From Mesostigma viride (taxonomy: Eukaryota > Streptophyta > Mesostigmatophyceae > Mesostigmatales > Mesostigmataceae), in assembly GCA_009746045.1 (NCBI GenBank), contig RPFO01000643.1, positions 699,089 to 763,088 on the forward strand: a stretch of DNA of 64,000 nucleotides. The letters are read 5' to 3'. The translations under genes and the position numbers were made by a program. The notes beneath the pieces are model-generated. The model was not told the origin of the DNA, did no database searches, and worked only from the letters and a program-made list of their open reading frames with translations. This document shows, in pieces, positions 36,208 through 53,454 of this stretch (the first letter of the stretch is position 1; the number at the start of each line of letters is the position of its first letter).

Positions 36208-37296
36208 GTGTGGGCCTTCCCAGCTGCACGTCCTGTTTCATGGGACATGGGCTACGCTTTTGGAATTGTGCTACCAACTCAAGAGTCGGGAGGGCCGCGG
36301 CCTTCGCCTGCCGTCAGGTGGCAGCGTGACCGGTTTGGCTGCAAAGCTGCACAGCCTCTCCCGTCCCCATTTGCAACAAATGCCCTTTGCTCCCTCCTCG
36401 GACGCTCCGACGCCCAGATTTTTTCTCCCACCGCTGTGACCGACAGCATCCGTGACCTCCTTAGGGACGCCGTCGAGTGCTCAGCACGTGACCACGGCCT
36501 CGCTGCAGATGTGGCAGCGATGGGCAGCACGCTGGCTGCTGAGATCCCTCACCTTTCCACCACCGTCACCTCCACCTCCACTCTCCTCGCCTCCACCTCC
36601 ACCGCCGACATCAAGACCCAGATCCACGACCACGCCATCGCCATCGAGTGCCTGCAAAACACCGCAGGCCTCACCGCCCAGGCGGTAAAGGACATTGCCG
36701 CCAAGCGAGCCCCCGCTGGCCCAGCCGTTGATGCTCCCCCCCAGCCCTGGGCGGACATGCTGAAGCACCACACCACCTCCACCACCTCAACCATCGCGGC
36801 ACAGCTCAAGCATGCAACACATGCACGCTCGACCTCCGCGAGGAGACCTCACCAAGCGCAGGGCTCCACAATGTCATCGTCAAGCACTTCGACCAGCCGG
36901 CAGGTGAGACCTCGAAGACCACATCTTCTCATGGCGTTTAAGCGCGACATTCTTGCCCCCATGCAACTCACTAGTGAGATGCAGATGTCGGCTGTCCGCC
37001 TTCCCGGCCGCGCGCGGGGTAATTAAGGCTAGCCAGGCTCGGCCCTGCTCCTCACCTTTAAGTACATGGCGGATAAGCTGTCGTTTCTTAAATTTGCCGC
37101 AAGAAGCTTTCGGGGACTTCCTCAGTACACGCTGGACGACGACTTGACCCTGGCACAGCAACAGCGCGGCGATGGGAGTTATTATGGCCGACCTACCTCC
37201 AACTCCGGCAGAGCGCAGGGGGGAAACCGGTATATACTGGAGGGGGGACGTCATCCACGTCGACCACAAGCCCTGGCAGGCGCCCTCTGCCACTGA
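36208..37296 (+). pseudogene. Retroelement ORF1-like gene, copy 1 (decayed)
   Basis: The frame 36,208-37,026 (272 codons) includes a segment (36,380-36,720; LCSLLGRSDAQIF, AADVAAMGSTLAAEIPHL, HDHAIAIECLQN, AQAVKDIAAK) closely matched by a second inverted copy near 38.7-39.3 kb. The coding similarity continues in another frame at 37,066-37,170 (KYMADKLSFLKFAARSFRG, then LDDDLTLAQQQR). That module resembles the C-terminal RNA-binding region of L1-type ORF1 proteins, where an LDDDLTxxQQ phrase is common. The frame change and absence of an adjacent reverse transcriptase indicate a dead 5'-truncated copy. A gag-like protein of another retroelement class is the main alternative. Confidence 0.5.
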
Positions 37297-37309
37297 CCCC
37301 AGCAACCCC

Positions 37310-38150
37310 AGTCTAGGGAATATATAGCAGTAGTGTAGATTAGTCAGGCTTAGCTTAGCACGTGGCTCAAGCCTCTGCGCATGTGCGCCTATAATGGGAC
37401 TCCCCATGGATGATGCATTAAGAATTTAGCCCAGCCTTGCCTATACAGAGAGCTCCTCTCTGCTGAGAAGCCATGCATGCCCTAGCAATTGTTTAGCCAT
37501 GATGATCTTCCCACCTCTGTCGGCACCCCTAGGTGCCTGAATACAGTGGTGTGCAGGTGCCCTTTGTGCACCCAGAGCCGCAGTAGTAGTTAACATCCCT
37601 ACCCTTGCAGGAAGTCGCCTAGAATGTAGTCTCAGGGATATAATTAGGAACATAACTCGGTTGGAAGTATATGTAGCACATATCCCATCGAGAAGGGGCA
37701 TATGACTTTTAATACATTCTCAGCTACTTCCTGCAAGGGTGGGAATACATGTAAACGACACTTGCTCTAGGTTCACCAAGGGCACCTGCACCACCAGAGT
37801 CTCAGAGCTCAACCCAACTAAGGGGAGCCTGTCATGGGGGGGGAAGATCACCATGGCTATACAAGTTGTCTCTTTGATACAAGAGCTAGGGCATGGCTTC
37901 TCATCAGAGAGTGACTCTCTGTATATGCAGGGCTGAGCTAATTCTTAATGCACCATCCATTGGGGTCCCATTATAGGCGGGGCGTGGCTAAATATTCTTA
38001 AACGCATCATCCATGGCCATTATGGGCGCACATGCGCTGGGGCCGCGTGGTAGGCTAAGCCTGACAAATCTATACACCGCTACTGCTATCAAAGAGACAA
38101 CTGCTATCAAAGAGACCGCTACTGCTATATTCCCTAGACTGGGGTGGCAG
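37310..38150. repeat. Inverted 3' tails of the two ORF1-like copies and dispersed repeats between them
   Basis: The sequence after copy 1 (CTAGGGAATATA..., TCAGGCTTAGC, GCGCATGTGCGCC, TAATGG, GATGATGC; 37,310-37,430) reappears inverted at 37,990-38,150. Between them lie inverted copies of a dispersed repeat (about 37,448-37,560 against 37,840-37,960; AAGCCATGC, AGCCATGATGATCTTC, CCTGCAAGGGTGGGAAT). No gene is present. Confidence 0.7.
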
Positions 38151-38279
38151 GGGGGGCCTGCCAGGGCTTGTGGGCGACGTGGATGACGTCCCCCCGCCAG
38201 TACACCGGTTTCCTCCCTGCGCTTTGCCGGAGCTGGATGAGGTTGGCCATATAGCTCGCGATCAGAATATAGCTCGCGT

Positions 38280-39599
38280 CGCCCGTTGTTGCTGGGCCAG
38301 CGTCAGGTCTTCGTCCAGCGTGAAGTGAGTCCTCGAGAGCTTCTTGCGGTTTTTATAAGAAACAACAGCTTGTCCGCCATGTACTTAAAGGTGAGGAGCA
38401 GGGGAGCCGGGCCAGCCTTACCCCGCGCGCGGGGAAGGCGGGCAGCTGACATCCGCAGCTCACAAGTGATGTGCATGGGGGCAAGAATTAATTAATTAAT
38501 TAATTAGGAACATAACTCCGTTGGGAGTATATGTAGCACATAGCCCAGAGAAGGGGCATATGGCCTATCATACATTCTAAGCTACTTCCTGCAAGGGTGG
38601 GAATGTAAACGACCCTTGCTCTAGGTGCACCAGGGCACTCGCAGCCCCATGATCTTCAAGCTATCAGCCCAGCGAAGGGGGAGCCTGTCATGGGGGCAAG
38701 AATGGGGGCAAGAATGTCACGCTTAAATGCCGTGAGAAGACTCGTCGAGGTCTCATCTGCCAGCTGGTCGAAGTGCTTGACGATGACATTGTGGCTACGC
38801 TGGGTGTGGTCGGCCTCCTCGCGGAGGTTGAGGGCTTGTTGCTTGAGCTGTGCCGCGATGGTGGAGGTGGTGGTGGTGGAGTGGTGCTGTCCGCCCAGGT
38901 GTGGGTGGGAGGAGCATCGCTGGCCGGGCCAGCAGATGCCGGCTGGGCAGCGATGTCCTTCACCGCCTGGGCGGTGATGCCGGCCCTGTTTTGCAAGCAT
39001 TCGATGGCGATGGCGTGGTCGTGGAGGCGCTGGTCGCTGTCGTGGAGCTGGGTTTTGATATCGGCGGTGGAGGTGGAGGCGGCAGTGGAGGTGGAGGCGA
39101 GGAGGGTGGAGATGGAGGTGACGGTGGTGGAAATGTGAGGGAGCTCAGCAGCCAACGTGCCTCCCATTGCTGCCACATCTGCGGCAAGGGGGGTCACGTG
39201 CTGCTGGATGGCCTCCGGAAGGATGGAGCGGAGTGTAGATGCGGAGATGGATGGAGCCCAGATCTCGCCGTCAGACTTCGTCAGGAGGGAGCAGAGAATC
39301 AGGTGCTGAAGGTCGGGCCGGTTGTAGTGGAGGCCCGCCAGCAGCAGATCTCGTTTTTGAAGCCTGCGGCCATATGGCTCGAGAAGACGGTTGATGCTGT
39401 GAAGGTGGAGGCACAGCTCAAGGAGCGAGATGTAATCCCCGTAGAAAATGCACTCCAGAGCAGTGCACGGGGCAATATTGTACCAGTCGTAATCGTCGAC
39501 ATCGAAGATTTTGCCGGCTTGACATGCGGTTCGCGGACCGCCGATGGGCGACTGCGTTTGGTTTCGGGCGATGCCGATGGCGAGGCCGCGTGAGCAGCC
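38280..39599 (-). pseudogene. Retroelement ORF1-like gene, copy 2 (decayed)
   Basis: The minus-strand frame is open from above 39,599 to 38,688. It encodes IFDVDDYDWYNIAPCTALEC, a Leu-rich stretch (YGDYISLLELCLHLHSINRL), LCSLLTKSDGEIW, AADVAAMGGTLAAELPHI, HDHAIAIECLQNRAG and AQAVKDIAA, then Ser/Thr-rich sequence. The C-terminal LDEDLTLAQQQR module follows in another frame near 38,400-38,300. It is the inverted paralogue of 36,208-37,296, with a better-preserved N-terminal part. No in-frame ATG is evident at the start, so the 5' end is missing or split. The tail-to-tail order suggests two independent insertions or an inverted duplication. Confidence 0.5.
38500..38700. repeat. Dispersed repeat R, further copy
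   Basis: TTAATTAATTAGGAACATAACTCCG..., GGGGCATATGGCC, CTACTTCCTGCAAGGGTGGG, GCTCTAGGTGCACCAGGGC. It matches 37,640-37,860 in the same orientation and 40,110-40,365 in the opposite one. Confidence 0.7.
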
Positions 39600-39711
39600 G
39601 AGTGAACCACTAATTAACGCTTGGGTCTCAGGGATATGTGCTACATGTACTCCCGGCCGGCAACGGAGATATGTTCCACGCGGACAAGATAACGGCAGGC
39701 TCGAGCTACCA

Positions 39712-39815
39712 TTAATTAATTAATTAATTAATTAATTAATTAATTAATTAATTAGACTCGTGCTCCCATTGGGGAGTCACGGAGCATTAACCCCGATGGA
39801 TGGATGGATGGATGG
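39712..39815. repeat. (TTAA)n/(ATTA)n and (GATG)n microsatellites
   Basis: About ten ATTA units at 39,712-39,753, then GATGGATGGATGG at about 39,797-39,813. Repeat R copies carry the same TTAATTAA runs. Confidence 0.9.
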
Positions 39816-40109
39816 GTGCAAACAGTCCTACCGGTCTAATCTAGCTACCATGGTCCGGATTCTCCCGATTTCTGGCCTGCGCTGGTTGTCTCCTTGATAT
39901 CAAAGAGACAACTTATCCTTGATATCAACTTATCCTTGATATGTTCCAATTTAATTTAATTTTTTTTTATGTAGAGTAGTAATAATAACAAAAACAAAAA
40001 TGGAATAAAGTAAGAGGTCATTGCTGGGATATGGTGAGGCACAGGCGATGTTGTAGTACGGGATCATGAGTTCGATGTTTCAGCGCCCAAGGTGCCCGGC
40101 CGGGAGTCA

Positions 40110-40365
40110 CTCTCTGCTGAGAAGCCATGCCATAGCTCTTGTATAGCCATGATGATCTTCCCCCTCACAGGCATGCTCCCCCCTTACCCGGGCATAGCGT
40201 GATAGACCATGAGGGTGCGGGTGCCCTGGTGCACCTAGAGCAAGTGTTGTTTACATTCCCACCCTTGCAGGAAGTAGCTTAGAATGTATTATAGGCTCAT
40301 ATGCCCCTTCTCAGGGCTATGTGCTACATATACTCCCAACGGAGTTATGTTCCTAATTAATTAAT
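40110..40365. repeat. Dispersed repeat R, inverted copy
   Basis: AAGCCATGCCATAGCTC, AGCCATGATGATCTTCC, TGCACCTAGAGCAAG, CCCACCCTTGCAGGAAGTAG and GGAGTTATGTTCCTAATTAA are all shared with the 37.4-38.7 kb copies. Confidence 0.7.
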
Positions 40366-42811
40366 TAATTAAGGTGCCCGGCCGGGGGTCTCCTATCCAA
40401 CAGGGTCTAAAGTTCTCACAGGGTCTAAAGATTAGTTAGATCTCACTCACTAGCTGCTGGATCGGACATGATGTGCCGGCCATAGACAATCAGACATGCA
40501 TTCACCAATCCTGCATCCGCAGCACAGAAATAATAATTCCCGTTGGGGGACACGAGCAAGTGGCCCGTTGGGGGCCACATGCTATAATTTGCCATTGTAT
40601 GCGGTTGGTGGCGGTACATTCTGATCAGACACTCCGCAAAGGTGAAAACCTTTGCGTTCAGTGCCAGGCCGCGGAAAACGCGGAAAACGCGATCTGCAAA
40701 TGAATCCGACCGGAATCGAACTGCGGTACATGTTTAAAGGATGAAAAATTTGTTACAAACAACATCAATTGAAAAATCATAATACAAAGAATGCATGCTG
40801 GTGTACCCGCTACGCCTCCACGGCTACATACAGGGCGGTGCAAGCTTCGAAGCTACCTAAGCACAACCGCCTGCCTTTTCAGTGCGGCTGAAGAGGGCGA
40901 CATGTTGTGCGACACCTAAGGCTGTACAGTAGCTATTATTGTCACATGCTTGCATCAGTTTTGAGTCTCATGGTCAAGCTTACTACAGTCTACCACTGCT
41001 CGCATGCATTTTACACGCAGCAGCCCACACACTAGTCAAATATATCCCACCATCAGTAGGAGCACAGTCTCACAAGTCTTTGCATGATCTCTCAAACTAT
41101 GGCAAATGTCCCACGCCACCCGGGAAGTTGAACAAGAAGGTACTATACGGCGCAGATACTGCAATGCCCCATACACCAAGCAGCCAGCCTTTGAATAGGG
41201 CGGAGCTTGCCAACATCTTAGTTGAACCTAGTGCCAGGTGTTCTCCTTACTTGGCCGATTCAAGGCAAGGACCCGCACGGACCTCACGGGATGCGGCATC
41301 ATTGCATGTGACTTCATCACTGCGCCATCGTTGCATGATGCTACACATAATGGCTCCTTGCTAAAGCATGGAGGGACAAGAAAAATCACCAAACTCGGCG
41401 TTCGTCCCCACGGGCCCCTTCTGCCATCCCCGAACCCAGCTGCCTCATCACCAAACCTGCCACCCCCCTGGCAGTGAGAACAGGGCTGACCATACAACTG
41501 TGCATGGTCAAAATGCAGCAACCTTCCTGGGCAAGTAGGCACCACCTGCCCAATGGAGCCATCCCTTCCCCAACCCCCGTCATGGTGATGCCCCTTTGGC
41601 ACCCGCCAACTTCTATACACAGGGTGCAGACGCCACCTGCAGGGGTTGGGGGGTTGGGGAAGAGATGGCCAGCTCATCTTCAACAGGGCGTAGCTGTCTG
41701 CACACGCGGGAAAAGATTCCGTTCGTGCCGCCAGTTGCACACCAGTAAGACCAGTCCACTTCAACGACTTCCAACCGGTAGACCCTGGCATTTGAATGCC
41801 CTCAAAACTTTTAGGCAGGAACCCGGCCTGTGGTGCATTCACCAGGGACGGCCCAGTTCCCCCGCCCCCCCCCCCCCCCCCCTCCCTTCAAGGCCATTGA
41901 CCCAGAGACTGGGGAATTGACCCCTTGAAGCAGAGAGCCTTCACACCCAGCCCTCCACCCATTGGCGGCGCATACCCACACTCCTGCCCTTACGCGTGAC
42001 CCGGGCCCTTGAAGTGGCAACATGATCTCCCTTTGGCAGGCCATTGTGTGATCCCCCCCGCACCCGCTGCTCCCACGCGGGGACGCTGGGGCTGTAGCCC
42101 CCCCAGCGCCCGGCGGTCTCCCTTGGGACCCTGGGGCCGGGGAGCGACAAGGGCTGCCTCCCCACCGTCACCCAACTCTCGCCGGCCCGAAGGCACGGGC
42201 ACAAAGATTGGGTGCACAGGAAAAAGGTCGGTGGCACCCCCCCACACCCTCTTATCTAACCCATGCCTGCGTCCAGTAGCAGACAGGGTGGCCCCCTTCA
42301 ACACCGTGGCTGTCTCCAGTAGAGCACCTGCCAGGGGGGAGGCCCAGTAGAACCTCCCCCAGATGGCATGTACGTCCTCTCGGTATCCCCTGGTATGTTG
42401 CCCCTCGTGGGCGCGACACGTGGCGCTCCGTGGGGGCTGAGTTGACCCACACGCACACGACACGCGACTCCACCGAGGGGGCACGTGGCGGGCACTCGGA
42501 GAGTACCCTCTCTCCAGCCTATTTCAAGGGTCGCAAATGCCCCCGTATCCATGAATAATTGCCGCCTGCAGGGAGGATACAATGCGACTACGTGCACTCG
42601 TACATACGCAGCTGACCCATGTATATGGGGCATCAGCTCATCGGCCCATTGCCGCTTGGCAATTGGCATTTACAGCAGGCCACCGTCCACCATCCATCCA
42701 TCAGCAGGCCAACACCATGCTGTATCCATCCCCCAGGCCCCGGGCTCTGCCTGCTTCCGTGGGGAGGATATCCCCCGTGTGCAACACGGACAGCACCTGA
42801 CTGGCGCCCGT
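40366..42811. other. Gene-poor stretch; possible RNase H relic
   Basis: No gene can be supported with confidence. A 141-codon frame (40,939-41,364) contains PLNRAELANILV, which resembles the (T)NRAEL..IL phrase of retroelement RNase H domains, but the catalytic DGS, DS and KxxxH parts are not visible, so it would be a relic at best. The rest (41,400-42,800) is C-rich with poly-C and no coherent frame. TTACA at 42,670-42,674 is TGTAA on the minus strand, about 140 bp beyond the stop of the carrier gene that follows, and may be its poly(A) signal. Confidence 0.35.
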
Positions 42812-45800
42812 TCAACAGCGGACAGCCTTTGGGCTTTTCACGCCACCAACGGGGGCGGCCGGTGCAGGGGCAGGGGCAGCCTCTGACGAGGAAGGGGATC
42901 CCGCCAGCGCGACTCGCCGCGGCGCGCGCTTGAGGCTGTCGATGGTGGATGACATGGCGAGGGACATTGCAGCGATGACACCGATCTGTTTCTGGTCCTG
43001 GGGGAGGGCGGAAAATGAGAGCAGAGCAGATGCGACGGTGGGTGGGTGGGTGGGAGAAGGGGAAAGGGGGGGGGGGAAGGGGCGGAGGAAAGCAGCATTT
43101 GGTGGAGGGTACGAAGGGGTTACTGTTTGGGCGAGATATTTACTGTTGCTTGTCACCACCAAGGAATAGCAGCAACCGTGACTATTAAGTACTACATTTA
43201 TATGCCAACCTTGTCTGTTTGTTTACTTGTCATTTTTCTTTATGCATTCTGCTATCTCTTCTCCGATGATGGGCGTCAAATTTTATGTTGCTTATTTACT
43301 TTGCTACTTTATTTTGCTTCCTCACCTGTTGCAACCGTGCCCAGGCGTCCTGCATCGCCATCCCCCCCTCCTGCCACAGCCCCGCGCGGCCTTCCTGCTT
43401 GCGTGAGGCCTCGTTGGCCTTGTACTGCGAGATGAGAGAGCGGCTCAGCTCGAAGAAGCAGAAGAAGACGGCCGAGTTGATGCCATTGCAGAGCGCGCGC
43501 GGCCCCACACCGCGCCAGAGCGCCTTGTTGCCGCCGTTCTGGGGGGTAAGAAACGAAAGAAGCATGCATGAGGCAAAAGATACAAGCATTAGGAAACAGG
43601 CAGGTTGTACGTGTGGGCGTCGACAGCATTGTTGCCGCCGCTCTGGGGGGTAAGAAAAGATGAACAAAAGATACTAGGAAAAAGTACGAAAAAAAGAAGT
43701 GTACACTAGGCAAAAGATACTAGGAAACAGTTAAGGTGTTTTTTAGGCGTCGAGAGCCTTGTTGCCACCGGGAGTAATAGAGAGTCAAGGGAGTACGAGA
43801 CAGGTAGCTGAAGAAAATGCAAAGAATACGACATGCCATCACTGAACGATCGAATGAGTAATATATGAAAAGTGAAGCATGACTAGCGACAACAAACAGG
43901 GTGAACCGTAGCTTGCACAATTTCGCAGGCATGCAACATACAGGCACGCAAACCGTGTCCTTGGGCTATTGCTGCTACCCGTACCCAACCTCCAACCCCA
44001 ACCCCTAAACAGTTGCTACCAAAATGCCCTTCGCCTCCTCACCTGCACGACTTTGTTAAACGCTGACCGCATGGAGGGGCGGCCTGCGGCGGTGCACATC
44101 ATGTGGGTCTTAACCACGTCCAGCGGTGTGGTGCTGGCGGCTGCCGCCGCCCCCGCCAGCCCTCCAAAGGCCAGGTCCTCCACCTGGTTGCTGCGCCGCT
44201 GGGTCACCTTGAAGTGGGCATTTTGGAGCATCTCGTAAACCGCAAACTTGACCGCCATGTCAGGGACATCCTGAGGGTGGGTGGGTGGGTGGATGTGGGG
44301 GGAGTTTCGGTGTTGGAAGGGTTGGGGGGGCCGGGGAGTTTGGGTTTAGGGGTGGCGGGTGGGGGGTCCCGGGGTGAGAGGGGGCAAGGGTTGTGTGCAA
44401 GGGGTGGGGGGCATGGAGGGGCACAGGCACCGAAAAGCAGGAGAAAAGGGTGGGGTGGGGTGGCAGGTATAGGCCAGAAAGGAGGAAGGAACGTCAGAAC
44501 GAGAGCTTCTGACAGTTTTGGAGCAATATCACAGAGCCAACCAATGCAGGCAACAAACTGGAAGAATCCGATCAATCTGATACCCATACCTCCCTATCAA
44601 GTATAGGTGTAGATTAATTAATCAGCCTTACTAGCTGGCAGATAAGCGGAAAGTTTTGCTGCCGCAGCAATTTAGCCGTATGCCACTCCTTTGCGAGGTG
44701 ATTCGTGCAACAAGGCCAGGCCATCAGCTTGAGCAAATTGACCTTTTCAGTAAAAAAACTAGGACATGCAACTCTGGAGCGACCTTTCCAGTTAAAGACA
44801 TTCAACACGTAAGTCTAGACCAAAAAACCCACCGGGCCCTCACGCTGGGTGGATGGAACTCCATCTAGTGCACCCCCCCTGCCTTTCTTAAGAAACAGGA
44901 AGAGAAAAGCGAAAAGCCCTCACCTCGAGCAGTGTAGGGATGTAACCCGTGTAGAGCCCCAACGGGCCGACTGCCTTGACAATCCTCCTTGCCGCCGTCC
45001 ACACGTTCGGGTACACGTTGGCCTGCACCGACCGGATGCATACCGCAGCAGGGATCTTGACAACCGAGCTGCCGATGGCCCCCGCGGCGCCCGATATGAA
45101 CGCGACCGCGCCCACGCTGAGCTTGGTGTGGGTCTCGAGCGCCTTAGCGACGACGCCATACGAGGCGAAGTAGAAGGCCATCGCGAGCGACGCCCCCGAG
45201 GCAGCGCCCCATACGCCGCGATAGAGGGAGGAGATGCGCACGGCCGCGCGGCGGGTGAAGCGCTGGAGGTCGCCCGGGCGGAACGGCCGGTCGGACGATC
45301 TCTGCAGGAGAGGGAACGGTCAGGTCAGAAAGGGACAGGCGCCGTTTGGTGGACGGGAAACGAATCAAGTGTCAGAAACACTAGACATGCCACGTTTGAT
45401 GAAGCTTGGCCCAGCTGCCTTGGAAAGGGGTGGGAAAGTATCCGTTCTGGGTATGCCAACAGCAAGAGGACTGACACCATCAATGGAACTTGAAGGAAAA
45501 AACAACACACAACCACACTAGGGTCAACGAATGCCACTTCTAGAAGCAAGCGACAACAAATGCCCTTTCGAGAAGCAAGCGACAACAAATGCCCTTTCGA
45601 GAAGCAAGCGTCGACGAATGCCCTTTCGAGAAGCAAGCGTCAACAAATGCCCTTTCGAGAAGCAAGCGTCGACGAATGCCCTTTCGAGAAGCAAGCGTCG
45701 ACGAATGCCCTTTCGAGAAGCAAGCGTCAACAAATGCCCTTTCTTGAGGATCACAGAGGAAAATGTTCTGCCCAAGCTGTTCATTTGCAAGCATGAGTGG

Positions 45801-47623
45801 GAATATTTAGAGGGGCTGGCTGGATAAAATATTTCCCTGGACTCATCATTCACATTGGTGAACAATGCCCGCACTCTCTCATGACCTCTCCGTGGTAGGG
45901 TCAATGCATCTTCCCTATGCACGACGTTACAACAAAAACATAACACGCAAACCATGCAAATTATTGCCCTTAGAGTCCGCAAATGGGAGCGTGTGCTGGT
46001 TGATAGAACCTATGGCATAGTTTCAGCAAATAGAAAGAAATAAGGGATTCCCCACCCGACCTCTGCCCAAACACCAACATCTACTGTCAACCCAAACTGC
46101 AAACAACATTATATACAGCAGAGTGGTATCAGCACATCGGCATTGTAACATAATCTACCTACTGTACTAGTTATGTACTGTACTGTACTGAACTGTACTG
46201 TACTGTACTGTACTGTACTTTACTTTACTTTACTGGACCGCGAGCATGTGGAAGTACTAGGAACGAATCACGCCATGTAGGTCTCTGAGGGAGCAGACTC
46301 CTATACTCAGAAATACTGGATACCAGGCACCCAAACATCTCTACCAATGCTTGATTTCGCTTGGGAAAGATTGGGAGAGGCATTCCCTGGCGCGCGCAGA
46401 ATCCTCGCGTACCTACCCTTGACCAAGCATGTGTGTGTGCAAGTACTCACCCTCGATCGAGAGGCCAGGTTGGCTGGCCGGGCGGACGTCTCTGGTACTT
46501 GCATGCGCACTTTTACCGTGTCTGCGCGCCGTCACGTAGCAAACACAGTCACAGGAACACAGGCACGATGGCAACACAAAATGATGCCCATGCAGCAAGA
46601 TGCAGATGCAGGGCGTTGAGCACAGAGCCAGCGCAAGGAAAACGATTCAGGGGCAGCAGCAGTGCGCAGTGCCCGTGTGCCAGTGGGCCTGCGCGTGAAT
46701 GTGTGAACCCAGGGTGGTCTGGCCAGGAGGGACCCAAAACCTGCCAGCAGCGACCGGAAAATCAGGGTAATGCATAGCGGTAGCCCTGGCCACAGTGTGA
46801 GCCCATGCACCCTTGTGGGTGGCCACAGAAGGGTGGCTTAAGTAGGCCTGGCAGACTCTAGTGCGCACACGTGGGGGCAGGAGCGGGATACGAGACGCCA
46901 CTGAACAAGACCAGCACTAGAGATCTAGTACAGGCCACAGGAGATCTCCAAGGCTAGCAGAGTCCGAGGAATGCAGGCGAACAAGAAAGCCAGGCTACCC
47001 TAGGCGGCAGCCAGGCAGCCGACTCTGCAGGCAGGTGCTACCGTCTGCCTGGGCGCGCGGCTAAACAGGTTGTCTGGCGGTAAAGGCATGCCGGCGCTCG
47101 GAGCGAGCTCTAAAAGCTTTCGGACGCGGCGGCAGGGTAAGCACTGGACTACCCACACACAACTAAGAAGACGAGAGGTCCCGCAAAGTGGGTAGGAGTC
47201 GACATGGGGATCAACCGGGGTGAAGAAAAGAATCGAGCTGACCCGTATCACCGTTCACAGCTGGGAATATCGCCCATTTGATAACGGTGAGCTATGGTGG
47301 GAACTAATTAGCTGCACTGGGTGCCGCCACCACTACATGTAAAAGCATGTACCTAGAGGGTGGATAGTGCTTTGTGAAGCAGCGCGCGCGGCCGCTCCCG
47401 CGAGCACATCATGCGATGGTGTCCGCGGGAGCCGCACAGGCGGAGCATCTGGGACTGCCGCCGCCGACGTCGTAGCCATCTCTGCGACGGCACTAGCCGA
47501 CAGCACACGAACATTCGCGCTCTGTTCTGCGCCATCGCTGTACAATACCCGCGGCTTCATTCCCTTGACAGATCCATTGCCATTCCCCTGCCCATTCCAC
47601 GACCCCTTCTCCTTCGGCCCCAT
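42812..47623 (-). CDS. Mitochondrial carrier family (SLC25-type) protein, 6 exons, 448 aa
   Basis: Exons on the minus strand: 47,623-47,353; 46,521-46,451; 45,301-44,924; 44,270-44,043; 43,538-43,326; 42,997-42,812 (stop 42,814-42,812). All introns are GT-AG; the first is phase 1 and the rest phase 0. The product should span an organellar inner membrane with six helices. The first signature, HPLDTVKVRMQ (residues 88-98), is created by joining exons 1 and 2, which supports the model. Repeat 2 has LYRGVWGAASG (~140-150) and KIPAAVCIRSVQ (196-207), where the acidic and basic signature residues are lost. Repeat 3 has TTPLDVVKTHMM (287-298). The ~70-residue N-terminus may be a targeting extension; later in-frame ATGs exist. 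The C-terminal ~60 residues are Ala/Pro/Ser rich. The substrate is not predictable. The start was chosen as the first ATG after the in-frame stop at 47,665. Divergent from the DNAAF6 gene, whose ATG is 934 bp away. Confidence 0.8.
43025..43085. repeat. G-rich tract in the last intron of the carrier gene
   Basis: GGTGGGTGGGTGGGTGGG followed by GGGG/AAAGGGGGGGG runs on the + strand (C-rich in the transcript), just upstream of the last acceptor. It has quadruplex potential on the template-complement strand. A second G-rich stretch (44,278-44,460) occupies the preceding part of intron 3. Confidence 0.6.
45543..45746. repeat. 29-bp minisatellite, seven copies, in carrier intron 2
   Basis: Units of GAAGCAAGCG + TCGACGAATGCCCTTTCGA start at 45,543, 45,572, 45,601, 45,630, 45,659, 45,688 and 45,717. 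They vary mainly between GTCGACGAA and GACAACAAA. The short open frames on both strands here are due to the period. Confidence 0.9.
46165..46232. repeat. (TGTAC)n / (TTTAC)n microsatellite in carrier intron 2
   Basis: Pentanucleotide repeat of TGTAC units with one AACTG interruption, changing to TTTAC units at the right end. Confidence 0.85.
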
Positions 47624-48557
47624 CTGCAAGACGGCCGGTCGTAGAGCACCCCGTAAAGCGAACTACGCCGAGAGAGACAAGCCTTTGCAGCTGCACACCT
47701 CGCCAGGCAATGCACCGAGGCTGCTGATCCTAGAAACGCGGCAAGAAATGCGCAGCAGTTAAACTATTAGTGGCAATGGCGGGCTCCCACGGGTCGTGAG
47801 CACACGCGTTGGCTGGACTCAAAATAAGCCGAAGCGCGCGGAATGGCCAGCCAGCCGGGAAACAGCTGGCCACAACGAGAGTGGTTGGCACGGGGCTTCT
47901 CTGCTCGCAAGTTGAAATTGGCCTTGGCTTCGGCGCGCCGGTTAGCTGAGGTGGCCGTGACGGCGGTGGACGGCATAGGAGATGCTACTGTCGTGGCAAG
48001 CCGCGCGTTGCCGAGCTGGAGCACGGCACTGCCGTGCAGGGTGTGGTCGTGTCTCTTTTCACCGATGCGCGGGCGGTAAAAGATACGGCGAGCGCCTGGG
48101 ATATTGGGCGCGGCGCTGATTTTGCCAAGAGCGGCTGGGATGTGCCAGATTTAGCCGAGTGAGATGACCGTGCCAGCCTGCCAAGGCTGCACAGTGTACA
48201 CGTGCGAAGGTCCAGCTCTGCACATTTACACCGAGACGTGTACACTCGCCGGCCTTGTGTGTCACGCACAAAAATACAACGCTGCAAATTATCGAACGAA
48301 AATAACCAAATTTACGTAATAACAGATCCGAAAGTGGCAGGCGCTAGGCGCACAGCCCTCGGCACAGATTGTCATAACAGCATGGATCTCTGCAAGTGAA
48401 AACTCAGGACACAAGACATGGCGGGCTATTTTAGTTCACGTTGCTAGGCCAGGGAGCGCGTGCTAGTGCACACTAGAATTTAGACGGACACGGCGGTTTA
48501 AGTAGCAGCCGGTGAAGTTTTCTGCGCGGTGAAGTTTTGGAAATTCTCGGCAGCAAC

Positions 48558-53454
<4,897 letters not shown>

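Noticed and set aside
45325-45982. 100-150-codon frames at the 29-bp minisatellite
   Set aside because: Intronic tandem repeat whose period rotates through all frames; it lies between verified carrier exons.
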